Assembly: GCF_019097845.1 (NCBI RefSeq)
Contig: NZ_JAHRGM010000002.1
Span: 62,001 to 126,000, forward strand
DNA: 64,000 bases
Direction: 5' to 3'
Source of the DNA: Sphingobium sp. AS12
GTDB taxonomy: Bacteria > Pseudomonadota > Alphaproteobacteria > Sphingomonadales > Sphingomonadaceae
The notes under the pieces are model-generated. The model saw nothing but the letters and a program-made list of their open reading frames with translations. It made no database searches and was not told where the DNA came from. The translations under genes and the position numbers were made by a program. Of the stretch, positions 21,006-29,425 are shown one piece after another. Numbering within the stretch: position 1 is the first letter of the stretch; the number at the start of each line of letters is the position of its first letter.

Positions 21006-23873
21006 ATGACCCTTTCCCCCCTGTCGCGTCGCCTGTCACTGCTGATCGGCCTGTCGGCGATTGCCCTGTCCCCCATGACGCAGGCAGTGGCACAGACGGT
21101 AGCGACCAGTGCTGCGCCCGCGCCGCTCTCCAGCCTCGTGTCGGCGGTCGATATTCCCTATGAGCAATTCACGCTGAAAAACGGGCTGCGGGTGATCGTC
21201 CATACCGATCGCAAGGCGCCGGTGGTGGCGGTGTCGATCTGGTATCATGTCGGATCGCGCTTTGAACCGGCAGGCAAGACCGGCTTTGCCCATCTGTTCG
21301 AGCATCTGATGTTCTATGGCTCTGAAAATGCCGATGGCCCGTTTTTCGGGCGGCTGGAGGATATTGGCGCGACCGACTGGAACGGGACGACCTGGTTCGA
21401 CCGGACTAATTATTTCGAGACGGTGCCGACCGGGGCGCTCGACCGGGCGCTGTTCCTGGAGTCGGACCGGATGGGGCATCTGCTGGGCGCGGTGACGCAG
21501 CAGAAGCTGGATACCCAGCGCGGCGTCGTCCAGAATGAAAAGCGGATGGGGGAGAATGAACCCTATGGGCTGGTCGAATATGCGCAGCTGGCCGCTTTGC
21601 TGCCCGAAGGCCATCCCTATCGCCATTCGACCATCGGGTCGATGGCGGACCTGAACAGCGCCAGTCTGGGTGATGTGCAAAACTGGTTCAAGACCCATTA
21701 TGGTCCCAACAATGCCGTGCTGGTGCTGGCCGGGGATATTGACGCGGCGACCGCGAAGAAGAAGGTCGAGCGCTGGTTCGGCAATATCGCGGCTGGCCCC
21801 GCGCCGCAGGATGTGGACGCGACCGTCCCGACGCTCGACAAGGATGTCGAGAAGGTGATGCATGACAATGTCGCGGCCACCCGCCTCTACCGCAACTGGG
21901 TGGTGCCGGGCGTCAATGGCGCGGATCTGCCCGCGCTTGATCTGGCGCTGTCGGTTTTTGGTGGGCTGGCTTCCTCGCGGCTCTACAACACCCTTGTGCG
22001 CGACGAGAAGGTGGCGGTGGGCGTCAAGGCCAGCGTCCAGCCGTTCGAGAAATTGAGCCTGGCCGAGATTACCGTCGATGTGAAGCCGGGGACCGATGCG
22101 GTCGCCGTGGGCAAGCGGCTCGATGCGCTGCTGGCCGACTATCTGGCCAAGGGACCGAGCGCCGACGAGGTGCAGCGCGCCGCGACCCGGCAGCTGGCGG
22201 GGACGATATCGGGACTGGAGCAGGTCGGCGGCTTTTCGGGCAAGGCGGTGACGCTGGCCGAAGGGGCGGTCTATTCCAACGACCCGGAGAAATATCGCAA
22301 GGATCTGGCCGCCTATGCCAGCGCGACCCCTGCCCAGGTGGGTGAGGCCGCGCGCAAATGGCTGGGGCGGCCGGTGTTCCGCCTGACGGTGGCACCGGGC
22401 GAACGATCGGCGGCGGACAATGCGCTGGCGGGGAATGCGACGCATAAGCCCGCTTATTTCCGTGATCCCGCCGCGCCTGCACCAGCGGCAGCGACGCCGC
22501 CTGCCCCCACCAAGATTGCCGAGCCGCCCATCGAGCCAGTGGCTGATCTGGATTTCCCGACGGTCGAACATGCGAGACTCAAGAACGGAATCGCCGTGCA
22601 GTTTGCGCGTCGGGCGACGGTGCCGACGGTGCGGGTGTCGGTGGCGTTCGATGCGGGCAATGCGGCGGATGATCGGGCCAAGCTCGGCACGGCGGCGCTG
22701 ACGACGGCGTTGCTGGACGAGGGGACCAAGACCCGCAGTGCGCTGGACATTGCGCAGGAGCAAGAGCGGCTGGGCGCATCGGTGAGCGCGGGCAACAGCA
22801 TGGACCGGACCACGGTGGGGCTGTTTGCGTTGAAGCCCAATCTGGATGCGTCGCTGGGGCTGCTGGCCGATGTGGTGCGCAATCCCGCTTTCGCGCCGGG
22901 CGAGGTGGAGCGGCTGCGCGGGCAGATGCTGACCCGGATCGCGGCGGAAAAGACCGAGCCGACCGCGATCGCCCAGCGGATGTTGCCGCCGCTGCTTTAT
23001 GGCAAGGCGCATCCCTATGGCATTCCCTTTACCGGGTCGGGCACGGAAAGCGGGGTCAAGGCGGTGACGCGGGCGGACCTGACCGCTTTCCATGACCGCT
23101 GGCTGCGGCCTGACAATGCGACGATCTTCGTCACCGGCGACACCAGCCTGGCCGAATTGCTGCCGTTGCTGGAAAAGCGCTTTGGCGACTGGAAAGCGCC
23201 TGCGACGGCAAAGGGCACCAAGCTGTTCCGCATGGACCGGATGGCGCGCCCGCCGCGGATCATCCTGATCGACAAGCCGCAAAGCCCGCAGTCGATGATT
23301 CTGGCCGGGGTTCTGACAGCCAAGAAGGGGACCGACAATCCGGTGACGCTCCAGTCGGCCAATGAAGTGCTGGGCGGCAGCACGACGTCGCGGCTGACGA
23401 TGGATCTGCGCGAGACCAAAGGCTGGGCCTATGGCGCCGGGACATCTCTGCCCGGCGTCAAGGACACTATCCCGCTGCTGGTCTATGCCCCGGTGCAGAC
23501 CGACAAGACCGGCGAATCAATCATCGCGGCGCGGCAGGACATCAAGGATTTCCTGACGACCAAGGGGACGAGCGAGGCCGAGCGGAACCAGACGATCAAC
23601 GGGCAAATCCTGTCGCTGCCCGGCAGTTTCGAGACGTCGTCCGACTTGCTGGGCGCGATGATGCGCAACAGCCTGATCGGGCGGGCGGATGATTTCTACG
23701 AGACGCTGCCCAACATCTACCGCGCGATGACCGCAGCCGATTTCGACAAGGCGGCGCGCGAGGCGATCAATGCCGACGGGCTGATCTGGGTCGTGGTGGG
23801 CGACGCAAAACTGGTGCGGCCGCAGCTTGACGCGGTGGGCTTGCCGGTCGAAACCGGCACCCTGGCTGACTGA
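21006..23873 (+). CDS. M16 family (pitrilysin/insulinase) periplasmic zinc peptidase
   Basis: A 955-residue protein with a signal peptide ending about residue 30 (SPMTQAVAQ). It has two M16 halves. The N-terminal half has the inverted zinc motif HLFEHLMFYG (HxxEH) with the downstream Glu region, so it is catalytic. The C-terminal half (from about residue 510, RLKNGIAVQF) has the fold but no HxxEH, which is the usual inactive partner domain. The ATG at 21006 is used; the frame also has an upstream TTG at 21000. A small hypothetical gene follows after 23 nt and is probably co-transcribed. Confidence 0.92.
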   Translation: MTLSPLSRRLSLLIGLSAIALSPMTQAVAQTVATSAAPAPLSSLVSAVDIPYEQFTLKNGLRVIVHTDRKAPVVAVSIWYHVGSRFEPAGKTGFAHLFEHLMFYGSENADGPFFGRLEDIGATDWNGTTWFDRTNYFETVPTGALDRALFLESDRMGHLLGAVTQQKLDTQRGVVQNEKRMGENEPYGLVEYAQLAALLPEGHPYRHSTIGSMADLNSASLGDVQNWFKTHYGPNNAVLVLAGDIDAATAKKKVERWFGNIAAGPAPQDVDATVPTLDKDVEKVMHDNVAATRLYRNWVVPGVNGADLPALDLALSVFGGLASSRLYNTLVRDEKVAVGVKASVQPFEKLSLAEITVDVKPGTDAVAVGKRLDALLADYLAKGPSADEVQRAATRQLAGTISGLEQVGGFSGKAVTLAEGAVYSNDPEKYRKDLAAYASATPAQVGEAARKWLGRPVFRLTVAPGERSAADNALAGNATHKPAYFRDPAAPAPAAATPPAPTKIAEPPIEPVADLDFPTVEHARLKNGIAVQFARRATVPTVRVSVAFDAGNAADDRAKLGTAALTTALLDEGTKTRSALDIAQEQERLGASVSAGNSMDRTTVGLFALKPNLDASLGLLADVVRNPAFAPGEVERLRGQMLTRIAAEKTEPTAIAQRMLPPLLYGKAHPYGIPFTGSGTESGVKAVTRADLTAFHDRWLRPDNATIFVTGDTSLAELLPLLEKRFGDWKAPATAKGTKLFRMDRMARPPRIILIDKPQSPQSMILAGVLTAKKGTDNPVTLQSANEVLGGSTTSRLTMDLRETKGWAYGAGTSLPGVKDTIPLLVYAPVQTDKTGESIIAARQDIKDFLTTKGTSEAERNQTINGQILSLPGSFETSSDLLGAMMRNSLIGRADDFYETLPNIYRAMTAADFDKAAREAINADGLIWVVVGDAKLVRPQLDAVGLPVETGTLAD

Positions 23874-23896
23874 CAATTTCCAAAGGAGTGAATGAG

Positions 23897-24199
23897 ATGG
23901 CAAGTGTCGATGGCGCCTATGATTGCGTGGCCAAGACGCCGATGGGCGACCAGAAGGGCGTGTTCACCGTGATCAGCAATGGCGACCGGTTCAACGGCAC
24001 CTTTGCGGGCATGATGGGGTCGCTCGACGTGGTCGATGGCAAGGTCGCGGGCAACAGCCTGACCTGGAAGATGGAAATGACCATGCCGATGCCGATGACG
24101 CTGGAGTGCGAAGCGGACGTCAGCGGGGACGCGATTACCGGGACGATGCAGCTGGGCGCGTTCGGCGCTTCGGCCTTTACCGGTACGCGGCGGGCCTGA
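23897..24199 (+). CDS. Small conserved protein, beta-rich, function unknown
   Basis: About 100 residues, no signal peptide, predicted mostly beta strands: GAYDCVAKTPMGDQKGVFTVISNGDRFNGTFAGMMGSLDVVDGKV, then a Met-rich stretch MEMTMPMPMTLECEADVSGD. The alternating pattern suggests a small beta-barrel or lipocalin-like fold, but no family is recognised with certainty. AAGGAG at 23883-23888 points to ATG 23897 rather than the GTG at 23888. It follows the M16 peptidase closely. Confidence 0.6.
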   Translation: MASVDGAYDCVAKTPMGDQKGVFTVISNGDRFNGTFAGMMGSLDVVDGKVAGNSLTWKMEMTMPMPMTLECEADVSGDAITGTMQLGAFGASAFTGTRRA

Positions 24200-24278
24200 G
24201 TTGGCGGGGGCCGGGTGATGCCCGGCTCCCTTAACCCGACACTGAGCTGGACAATGACAACGCCCTTGCCCGTTTATG

Positions 24279-24296
24279 ATTAGTTAGCTAACTAAT
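24279..24296. promoter_or_regulatory. Perfect 18-bp palindrome, probable MarR operator
   Basis: ATTAGTTAGCTAACTAAT is an exact palindrome ending 4 nt before the MarR start codon. MarR proteins bind palindromes of this length and commonly repress their own genes. TATGAT at 24275-24280 could be the -10 element, which would put the operator across the transcription start. No ribosome site is visible before the ATG, so the transcript may be nearly leaderless. Confidence 0.75.
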
Positions 24297-24300
24297 TGAT

Positions 24301-24795
24301 ATGAAAGAGCGGGACGCCGGGCGGGCTTTATTGCATGTGCTGGGGCCGGTGGCGCGGGGATGGCGGCAGACGGCGGATGGGGCGCTGGCGGGCCTTGGCG
24401 TGTCCGGGAGCGCGGGCTGGTGTCTGGTGCATCTGGCCAGCGTGGGCGCGGTGTCGCGGCAGGCAGAGCTGGCGCAGTGGCTGGAGGTCAGCGCGCCCTC
24501 GCTGGTGCGGACGCTGGATCAGTTGCAGCGCGCCGGGTGGATCGAGCGGACGACCGATCCAGAGGATGGGCGGTCCAACCGGGTGACGCTGACCCCGGCG
24601 GGCAAGGCCATGGCGGCGCAGATTCAGGCGCGGCTGGACGTGCTGGCCGGCGAATTGCTGGGCGGCTTGCCGGACGGGGCGGTGGAGATCGCGGTGGAGC
24701 TGCTGGGATTGCTCCGGCTGCGGATTGCCGAACAGAAGCTGGCGCAGCTATTAGCCGATGGCGGCGATGATCCTGCGGGGGACGCGGAGCAGTGA
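24301..24795 (+). CDS. MarR family transcriptional regulator
   Basis: A 164-residue protein with the MarR winged helix: SRQAELAQWLEVSAPSLVRTLDQLQRAGWIERTTDPEDGRSNRVTLTPAGK, with the DGRSNR wing at about residue 90. Helices either side form the dimer interface. No efflux or oxidase gene follows in the same direction; the 3' end overlaps the convergent GH43-like gene by 45 nt. The effector is unknown. A perfect palindrome directly in front of the start suggests autorepression. It might control a distant operon or the pectin island next to it; neither is shown. Confidence 0.9.
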   Translation: MKERDAGRALLHVLGPVARGWRQTADGALAGLGVSGSAGWCLVHLASVGAVSRQAELAQWLEVSAPSLVRTLDQLQRAGWIERTTDPEDGRSNRVTLTPAGKAMAAQIQARLDVLAGELLGGLPDGAVEIAVELLGLLRLRIAEQKLAQLLADGGDDPAGDAEQ

Positions 24796-25689
24796 GCCGT
24801 GGCGCGCACCCGGCGGCATGATCACGCGGGGGCTGACATCGCTCCATGTCAACATGTCGCGGGTGATGGCCGCGCCCCAGCGGCCTTCCTTATAGACGTC
24901 ATAATAGCAGATCAGCGCGTCGCCAACCTGCGCGGTCATCGGCCCTTCGACCCAGGACGGGGAGAAGGGGGGCGAGAGCGGGCCGAAGGGACCGGCGGGG
25001 CTTTGCGCGGGCGCACTGCGCAGCCATTTGCGCGGCGGAGTGAGGGTTTCGTCCTTGATGATGAGGTGGAGGCTGCCGTCGGGCGCGCGGGCGAAGCTGC
25101 CGTCGATCAGGCTGAAACCGGGATCGTAGAGCGGTTGTGGCGGGGTGAAGGTCACGAAATCCGGGGTGGTGGTGGACCAGAGACGATGGTTGTAGCCCGA
25201 TTCTGATGTGCCTGCGGTGTCCGGGTAGAGCCCCGTTACGGTGCTGGACCAGAAGAGCATCCAGTGGCGGGCGACGGGGTTGTAGATCGCTTCGGGCGCC
25301 CAGCAATTGCAGGTGCCGGGGACGGTGGCCATGACCGGCAGCGCGCGTTGGGGCGACCAGCGGATGAGGTCGGCGCTGGTCGCGTGGCCGATCGTCACCC
25401 CTTCCCAGGCGGTGGTCCAGAGCAGGTGGAAGGTCGCCCCGTCGTGAAACAGGAAGGGGTCGCGCAGCAGCTTGGTCTCGCCCACTTGCGGGACGAGCAG
25501 GCTGCGGCCAGCGGCCAGCGGGCGGAAGGTGAAGCCATCGTCGCTGGCGGCGAGTTTGAGGCCGTCGGCTTCGCCCTTACCGCTAGTGAAATAGGCGAAG
25601 AGGAGCGGGTCGGCGGCTAAGGCGGGCCGGGTGGCGCAGGCGGTGAGGGCCAGTGCGCCTGCCCCCAACGCAAAATCGCGCCGGTTCAT
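24751..25689 (-). CDS. Family-43-like glycoside hydrolase (five-bladed propeller), exported
   Basis: A 312-residue protein with a Tat/lipoprotein-like signal (MNRRDFALGAGALALTACATR). The mature part repeats propeller-blade patterns: RDPFLFHDGATFHLLWTT, CWAPEAIYNPVARHWMLFWSS and LIDGSFARAPDGSLHLIIKDE. These match the Asp (RDP), WAPE and IDGS/FxxxG landmarks of GH43/clan-F enzymes that remove arabinose or galactose side chains. Its ATG overlaps the stop of the GH53 galactanase gene (ATGA), so the two are translationally coupled and likely act together on RG-I side chains. The exact substrate is not decidable from sequence. Confidence 0.72.
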   Translation of the reverse strand: MNRRDFALGAGALALTACATRPALAADPLLFAYFTSGKGEADGLKLAASDDGFTFRPLAAGRSLLVPQVGETKLLRDPFLFHDGATFHLLWTTAWEGVTIGHATSADLIRWSPQRALPVMATVPGTCNCWAPEAIYNPVARHWMLFWSSTVTGLYPDTAGTSESGYNHRLWSTTTPDFVTFTPPQPLYDPGFSLIDGSFARAPDGSLHLIIKDETLTPPRKWLRSAPAQSPAGPFGPLSPPFSPSWVEGPMTAQVGDALICYYDVYKEGRWGAAITRDMLTWSDVSPRVIMPPGARHGSLLRVPRRIIAAIG

Positions 25690-26897
25690 GGATTATAGTC
25701 TTTCGCCATCTGGGCGTAGAGATCGAGCAGGGGGTTGGCGATATAGTCGCCGCCTTCGCCGATCGGGCCGGTCTGTTCGGGCTTTGGCGGTGGTGGGGCG
25801 CTGGCGAGGCCGCCGGGGGCTTCGGCGCTGTTGATGCCCTGGCTCAGCAGATCGGGTTTCGCGCCTTCGCCTGCGTTGCGGCCCTCCCGGTCGAACAGGG
25901 CTTCCTGATGACGGGTCGGTTCCCAGATGAAAGTCCCCCAGCCGCGCCGGTCGGGCAGGGCGTGGACCAGATCATTGAGGTAGCGTTTGCGGCTGGAATA
26001 TTCGGCGACCAGCAGGCCTTTGCCGGGATAGCGGGCGAGGAACTGGTCGAAGGTCGTGGCCCAGTCCCCCTGTGCGCGCTGCTGGTAGCAGGAGAAGCCG
26101 ATGACGTCGAAATCGACCTTGCGGGCGATCAGCGCGTCGGTCCATTCGCGCACGATTGGCCAGTGGCGGCCAAGATGATTGTGGAGCTGGATGGCGATGG
26201 CGGGTTCGGCGCGGCGCGCACCCGCTATCCCGGCGCGCAGCAAAGCGGCGAAGGCATCGAAGCCGCCCACGGCCCCGACCTTGGCATGGTTGGCGTCGGT
26301 GACGGGGTTGCCGGTGGGGGTGGAGAGCTTCACCCGGCCATGGGGCCAGAGGATGCCGAAGGTGGTTTCGTTGCCGATGACGGCCATGTCGACCGGCGCG
26401 CCGCCCGCGCGCATGGCGACCAGCGTGTCGTGGGTGTGGGCTTCGACGGCTTTGGCGAGTTGGGGGAGGTCGTATCCGGCCCAGGATGCGGGGACGCCCT
26501 GATGTTCCGGGTCGGCCCATGTGTCGCTATAGTGGAAGCTGAGGACGAGATAGAGGCCTGCGTCGCGGATGCGGCGGCCCAATGTGATGGTCTGGGCGAG
26601 GCCTGCCCAGGCCTTGTCGGGTTCGCGTCTGGAATAGCCCTTGGCGGGATCGACGAAGATGCGCAGGCGGATGGCGTTGAACCCGGCGTCGCGCAACAGG
26701 AGGATAGGGTCTTTCCGCACGTCGCCGACGAAATAGCGCGCACCGGCGGCTTCATCTTCGGGAATCCAGCTGATGTCGGCCCCGATGAGGAAGGGGCCGG
26801 GGCGGGTGCCGGTCTTTTTAGGCGCGGCGAAGGCCGGGCTGGCGAGCAGTGGCAGGGCTGTAGCGGCGAGCGCGGCGCGGCGGGTGAGGGCGGGCAT
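25686..26897 (-). CDS. GH53 arabinogalactan endo-beta-1,4-galactanase
   Basis: A 403-residue exported enzyme with signal peptide ALTRRAALAATALPLLASPAFA. The TIM-barrel has FLIGADISWIPEDEAAG at the N-terminus, INAIRLRIFVDP-type strands, LSFHYSDTWADP, the acid/base region VIGNETTFGILWPHG and the nucleophile region VAEYSSRKR. The family cuts beta-1,4-galactan, the main side chain of RG-I. The start at 26897 is supported by AAAGGAG; the open frame continues upstream into kduD as an artefact. The C-terminal 60 residues are Pro/Gly-rich. It sits downstream of kduD and is coupled to the GH43-like gene. Confidence 0.9.
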   Translation of the reverse strand: MPALTRRAALAATALPLLASPAFAAPKKTGTRPGPFLIGADISWIPEDEAAGARYFVGDVRKDPILLLRDAGFNAIRLRIFVDPAKGYSRREPDKAWAGLAQTITLGRRIRDAGLYLVLSFHYSDTWADPEHQGVPASWAGYDLPQLAKAVEAHTHDTLVAMRAGGAPVDMAVIGNETTFGILWPHGRVKLSTPTGNPVTDANHAKVGAVGGFDAFAALLRAGIAGARRAEPAIAIQLHNHLGRHWPIVREWTDALIARKVDFDVIGFSCYQQRAQGDWATTFDQFLARYPGKGLLVAEYSSRKRYLNDLVHALPDRRGWGTFIWEPTRHQEALFDREGRNAGEGAKPDLLSQGINSAEAPGGLASAPPPPKPEQTGPIGEGGDYIANPLLDLYAQMAKDYNP

Positions 26898-26979
26898 CCT
26901 GTCTCCTTTGCGTGGGGCGGGAGGGAGGGTTGGTGCCTCCTCTTGTTTGGGCTTTTGGGTTGGTGTGCGACGCCCTGGG

Positions 26980-26997
26980 CTCCCGCTTTCGCGGGAG
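26980..26997. repeat. Short extragenic hairpin between kduD and GH53
   Basis: CTCCCGCTTTCGCGGGAG is an inverted repeat of the 'pure CGGGA hairpin' type common in sphingomonads. It lies in the 110-nt gap and may attenuate or stabilise the kduD-GH53 transcript. A related core occurs at 33378-33404. Confidence 0.6.
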
Positions 26998-27007
26998 AAC
27001 GGGTGGA

Positions 27008-27763
27008 TTAGCGCGCCAGCCATCCGCCATCGACGGCGAGGGTGTGGCCGTGGATATAGTTTGCGGCTGGTGAGGCGAGGAACACGGCGGCTCCGCCAAT
27101 GTCGCTGGCGTCGCCCCAGCGACCTGCGGGGATGCGTTCCTGGATCTGGCGGTTGCGGGTTTCGTCGGCTTGCAGCGCGGCGGTGTTGTTGGTGGCGATA
27201 TAGCCCGGCGCGATGGCGTTGACGTTGACGCCTTTGGCCGCCCATTCGTTTGCCAGCAGCTTGGTGAGACCCGCGACGCCGCTCTTGGACGCGGTGTAGC
27301 TCGGCACGCGGATGCCGCCCTGGAAGGAGAGCAGGGAGGCGATGTTGATGATCTTGCCTGCACCCTGACCGATCATGTGGCGACCGGCGGCCTGGCTGAG
27401 GAAGAACAGCACCTTCAAATTGGTGTCGATCACTGCGTCCCAATCCGCCTCGGTAAAGTCCACGCTGTCGGCTCTACGGATGATCCCGGCATTGTTGACC
27501 AGGATATGGAGGCCACCCAGCGTGGCGATGGTTTCGTCGATGACGCGCTGAACCGGCTCGATGGTGGAGAGGTCCGCCGAGACGATCTCGGCCCGGCGCC
27601 CCAGCGCGCGGACCTTCTGCACCGTCTCCAGCGCAGGCGTGCGGCCGACAGCGGCGATGTCCGCACCAGCGCTGGCGAGCGAGAGGGCGATCGCCTGGCC
27701 AATGCCGGTATTCGCGCCGGTGACGATGGCGACTTTGCCGGTGAGGTCGAAGGGGTTGGTCAT
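27008..27763 (-). CDS. kduD: 2-dehydro-3-deoxy-D-gluconate 5-dehydrogenase KduD
   Basis: A 251-residue short-chain dehydrogenase. The cofactor motif is TGANTGIGQAIALSLASAGA; the NNAGIIRRADSVDF segment and the catalytic SxnYxxxK (SLLSFQGGIRVPSYTASKSG) are intact, and the protein ends IHGHTLAVDGGWLAR. The RRADSVDF and QGGIRVPSYTASK signatures are typical of KduD. It reduces 2,5-diketo-3-deoxygluconate (DKII) to KDG in the breakdown of unsaturated uronates released from pectin. It lies directly after kduI, its pathway partner, separated by a repeat. Confidence 0.92.
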   Translation of the reverse strand: MTNPFDLTGKVAIVTGANTGIGQAIALSLASAGADIAAVGRTPALETVQKVRALGRRAEIVSADLSTIEPVQRVIDETIATLGGLHILVNNAGIIRRADSVDFTEADWDAVIDTNLKVLFFLSQAAGRHMIGQGAGKIINIASLLSFQGGIRVPSYTASKSGVAGLTKLLANEWAAKGVNVNAIAPGYIATNNTAALQADETRNRQIQERIPAGRWGDASDIGGAAVFLASPAANYIHGHTLAVDGGWLAR

Positions 27764-27776
27764 GGGGTTTCCTGTC

Positions 27777-27866
27777 CCCCTCCCTTCAGGGAGGGGTTAG
27801 GGGAGGGGCTGTCGGGACCGGGCGTTGCGGACATGCCCTCCCCCGACCCCTCCCTGAAGTGAGGGG
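27777..27866. repeat. Long GC-rich inverted repeat between kduI and kduD
   Basis: Arms at 27777-27807 and 27836-27866 are near-exact reverse complements built from CCCCTCCCT(T/G)... and AGGGAGGGG units, separated by 28 nt. It occupies almost the whole gap between kduD and kduI and would form a very stable hairpin in the mRNA. It is a known type of sphingomonad intergenic repeat; a processing or attenuation role is inference. Confidence 0.85.
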
Positions 27867-27870
27867 AGAA

Positions 27871-28710
27871 TTACGCCAGCTGGCAGATGTCCAGCACGTT
27901 CATGTCGGTATAATCCTGATTCTCGCCCGCCATCGCCCAGATGAAGGCATAGGCTTTGGTGCCCGATCCCATATGGATCGACCAGGGTGGCGAGATGACC
28001 GCTTCCTCGTTCGCCATGACGATGTGCCGCATCGCGTCGCCCTCGCCCATATAATGGAATACGCGATCGGCCGGGCCATCCAGCTCGAAATAGAAATAAA
28101 TCTCGCTGCGCCGCTCATGGATATGCGGGGGCATGGTGTTCCAGACCGAGCCGGGCTTGAGCACGGTCAAGCCCATGACCAGCTGCGCGCTGTCGCAAAT
28201 TCCGGGGATGACCAGCTGATAGATGGTGCGCTCGTTGGATTCTTCCAGGCTGCCGCGTTCCAGCGTCGTCGCGTCGGCCAGCGAGATCAGGCGCGTCGTG
28301 AACGCCTTGTGCGCCGGGCAGGAGGCGAGATAGTAGCGCGCGCCTGCGCCCGCAAACTGCACATCCTTCGCGCCCATGGTGACATAGAGGCAATCCTTGT
28401 TGCCCAGGGTGAAGCTCTCGCCATCCACGGTCACGGTGCCGGTGACGCCCGACACATTGACGATCGCCAGTTCGCGCCGTTCCAGGAACGGGTGGCCAGC
28501 GGCGGAGGCGGGTTCGGTCTGGGCGGGCAGCGCCACCGGCGCATCGGCGACCGCGACGCCGCCGATCACGAAGCGTTCGGCATGGGTGTAGTTCAGCACG
28601 CACTCGCCATCGCGGAACAGCCCGCCGATCAGGTAACGATCGCGCAACTCGTCATTGCTGACGCACTCCATCATGTCCGGGTGGGTTGCGTAATAGGTCT
28701 TGTCGAACAT
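27871..28710 (-). CDS. kduI: 5-dehydro-4-deoxy-D-glucuronate isomerase KduI
   Basis: A 279-residue cupin, the normal KduI length, beginning [20 protein letters not shown]. Zinc ligands are visible in [17 protein letters not shown] (two His and a Glu) with a later His in [11 protein letters not shown]. It converts 5-keto-4-deoxyuronate, the spontaneous ring-opened form of unsaturated galacturonate, to DKII, which KduD reduces. GGAGAG precedes ATG 28710, and the frame open to 28884 is not used. Cytoplasmic. A candidate regulatory motif lies 70 nt upstream. Confidence 0.95.
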   Translation of the reverse strand: MFDKTYYATHPDMMECVSNDELRDRYLIGGLFRDGECVLNYTHAERFVIGGVAVADAPVALPAQTEPASAAGHPFLERRELAIVNVSGVTGTVTVDGESFTLGNKDCLYVTMGAKDVQFAGAGARYYLASCPAHKAFTTRLISLADATTLERGSLEESNERTIYQLVIPGICDSAQLVMGLTVLKPGSVWNTMPPHIHERRSEIYFYFELDGPADRVFHYMGEGDAMRHIVMANEEAVISPPWSIHMGSGTKAYAFIWAMAGENQDYTDMNVLDICQLA

Positions 28711-28779
28711 GGAGTCTCTCCGCTGGCGGGCTTTGGCCCGGCTTATAGCGGGGGACGGGCGGCCTGTCAGCCATAAATT

Positions 28780-28792
28780 CCCGATATATGGA
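28780..28792. promoter_or_regulatory. Candidate IclR-type operator before kduI
   Basis: CCCGATATATGGA fits the 13-bp pattern WCC-N7-GGW found repeatedly before genes of this island. It lies in the 82-nt gap between kduI and lutC, next to a second small palindrome, GGACTAATGGTCC, at 28789-28801. Confidence 0.5.
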
Positions 28793-29425
28793 CTAATGGT
28801 CCGAAATGTGAGGAAATTCGTCGCGCAGCAGGATGACATGGAGGAAGCGCGGGCCGTGCGCGCCGCGGACATAGGTGCCTTCAATGTCGGTCGTGCCGGA
28901 CACGCCGGTGATCCAGTAATGGGCGCGCGGTTGCGGGCCTGGGAGGGGGGCGTCCTCCAGATGGGCGGCGATGGCGGCGACCGGCAGCAGGACGATGTGG
29001 TGGAGCGTCAGGAAATTAGGCAGCATCGGCGCGGTCGGGCTGGTTTCGAAGATCAGCGATCCGGTTTCGGCGATGGCGGTGCGGGCAATGGCGAGGGTGG
29101 CGGTTTCGTCCGGCGCGGCAGTGGCGTGGAGGGTGAAGGCGGACCAGTCGCAGACGTCAAGGCGCGGATCGGGCGGGCAGCAGAGGGTGAGGGGTTCGTG
29201 CTGGTCGGCGAGATAGCGGGCGATTGCTGCGGGGAGGTCGGTGAGGCTGGCGATGACGTCATGGCTGGCATTGACGCTAGGAAGGGCCAGCCGGGCGAGA
29301 AATTCGGACAAGAGATTGGTGGCGTCCACTGCTGGGCGTTCGGGGGTGCCGAGCAGCGCGGCGGCTTGCGAGGCATCCGGGGCGGGGCTTTGCAGGCGGG
29401 CGAGGATCGCGGCACGGGCGCTCAT
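28793..29425 (-). CDS. lutC: L-lactate utilization protein LutC (LUD domain)
   Basis: A 210-residue LUD-domain protein with [22 protein letters not shown] and the C-terminal [27 protein letters not shown], the family signature. LutA, LutB and LutC together form the iron-sulfur L-lactate dehydrogenase described in Bacillus and other bacteria. Its ATG overlaps the lutB stop (ATGA). It is the last gene of the IclR-rhamnose dehydrogenase-esterase-lutABC operon. Its location next to an L-lactate-producing rhamnose pathway fits a role in oxidising that lactate. Confidence 0.88.
   Translation of the reverse strand: MSARAAILARLQSPAPDASQAAALLGTPERPAVDATNLLSEFLARLALPSVNASHDVIASLTDLPAAIARYLADQHEPLTLCCPPDPRLDVCDWSAFTLHATAAPDETATLAIARTAIAETGSLIFETSPTAPMLPNFLTLHHIVLLPVAAIAAHLEDAPLPGPQPRAHYWITGVSGTTDIEGTYVRGAHGPRFLHVILLRDEFPHISDH

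Noticed and set aside
26898-27443. N-terminal extension of the GH53 frame into kduD
   Set aside because: The signal peptide and AAAGGAG site at 26897 define the start, and the upstream residues are an out-of-frame reading of kduD.
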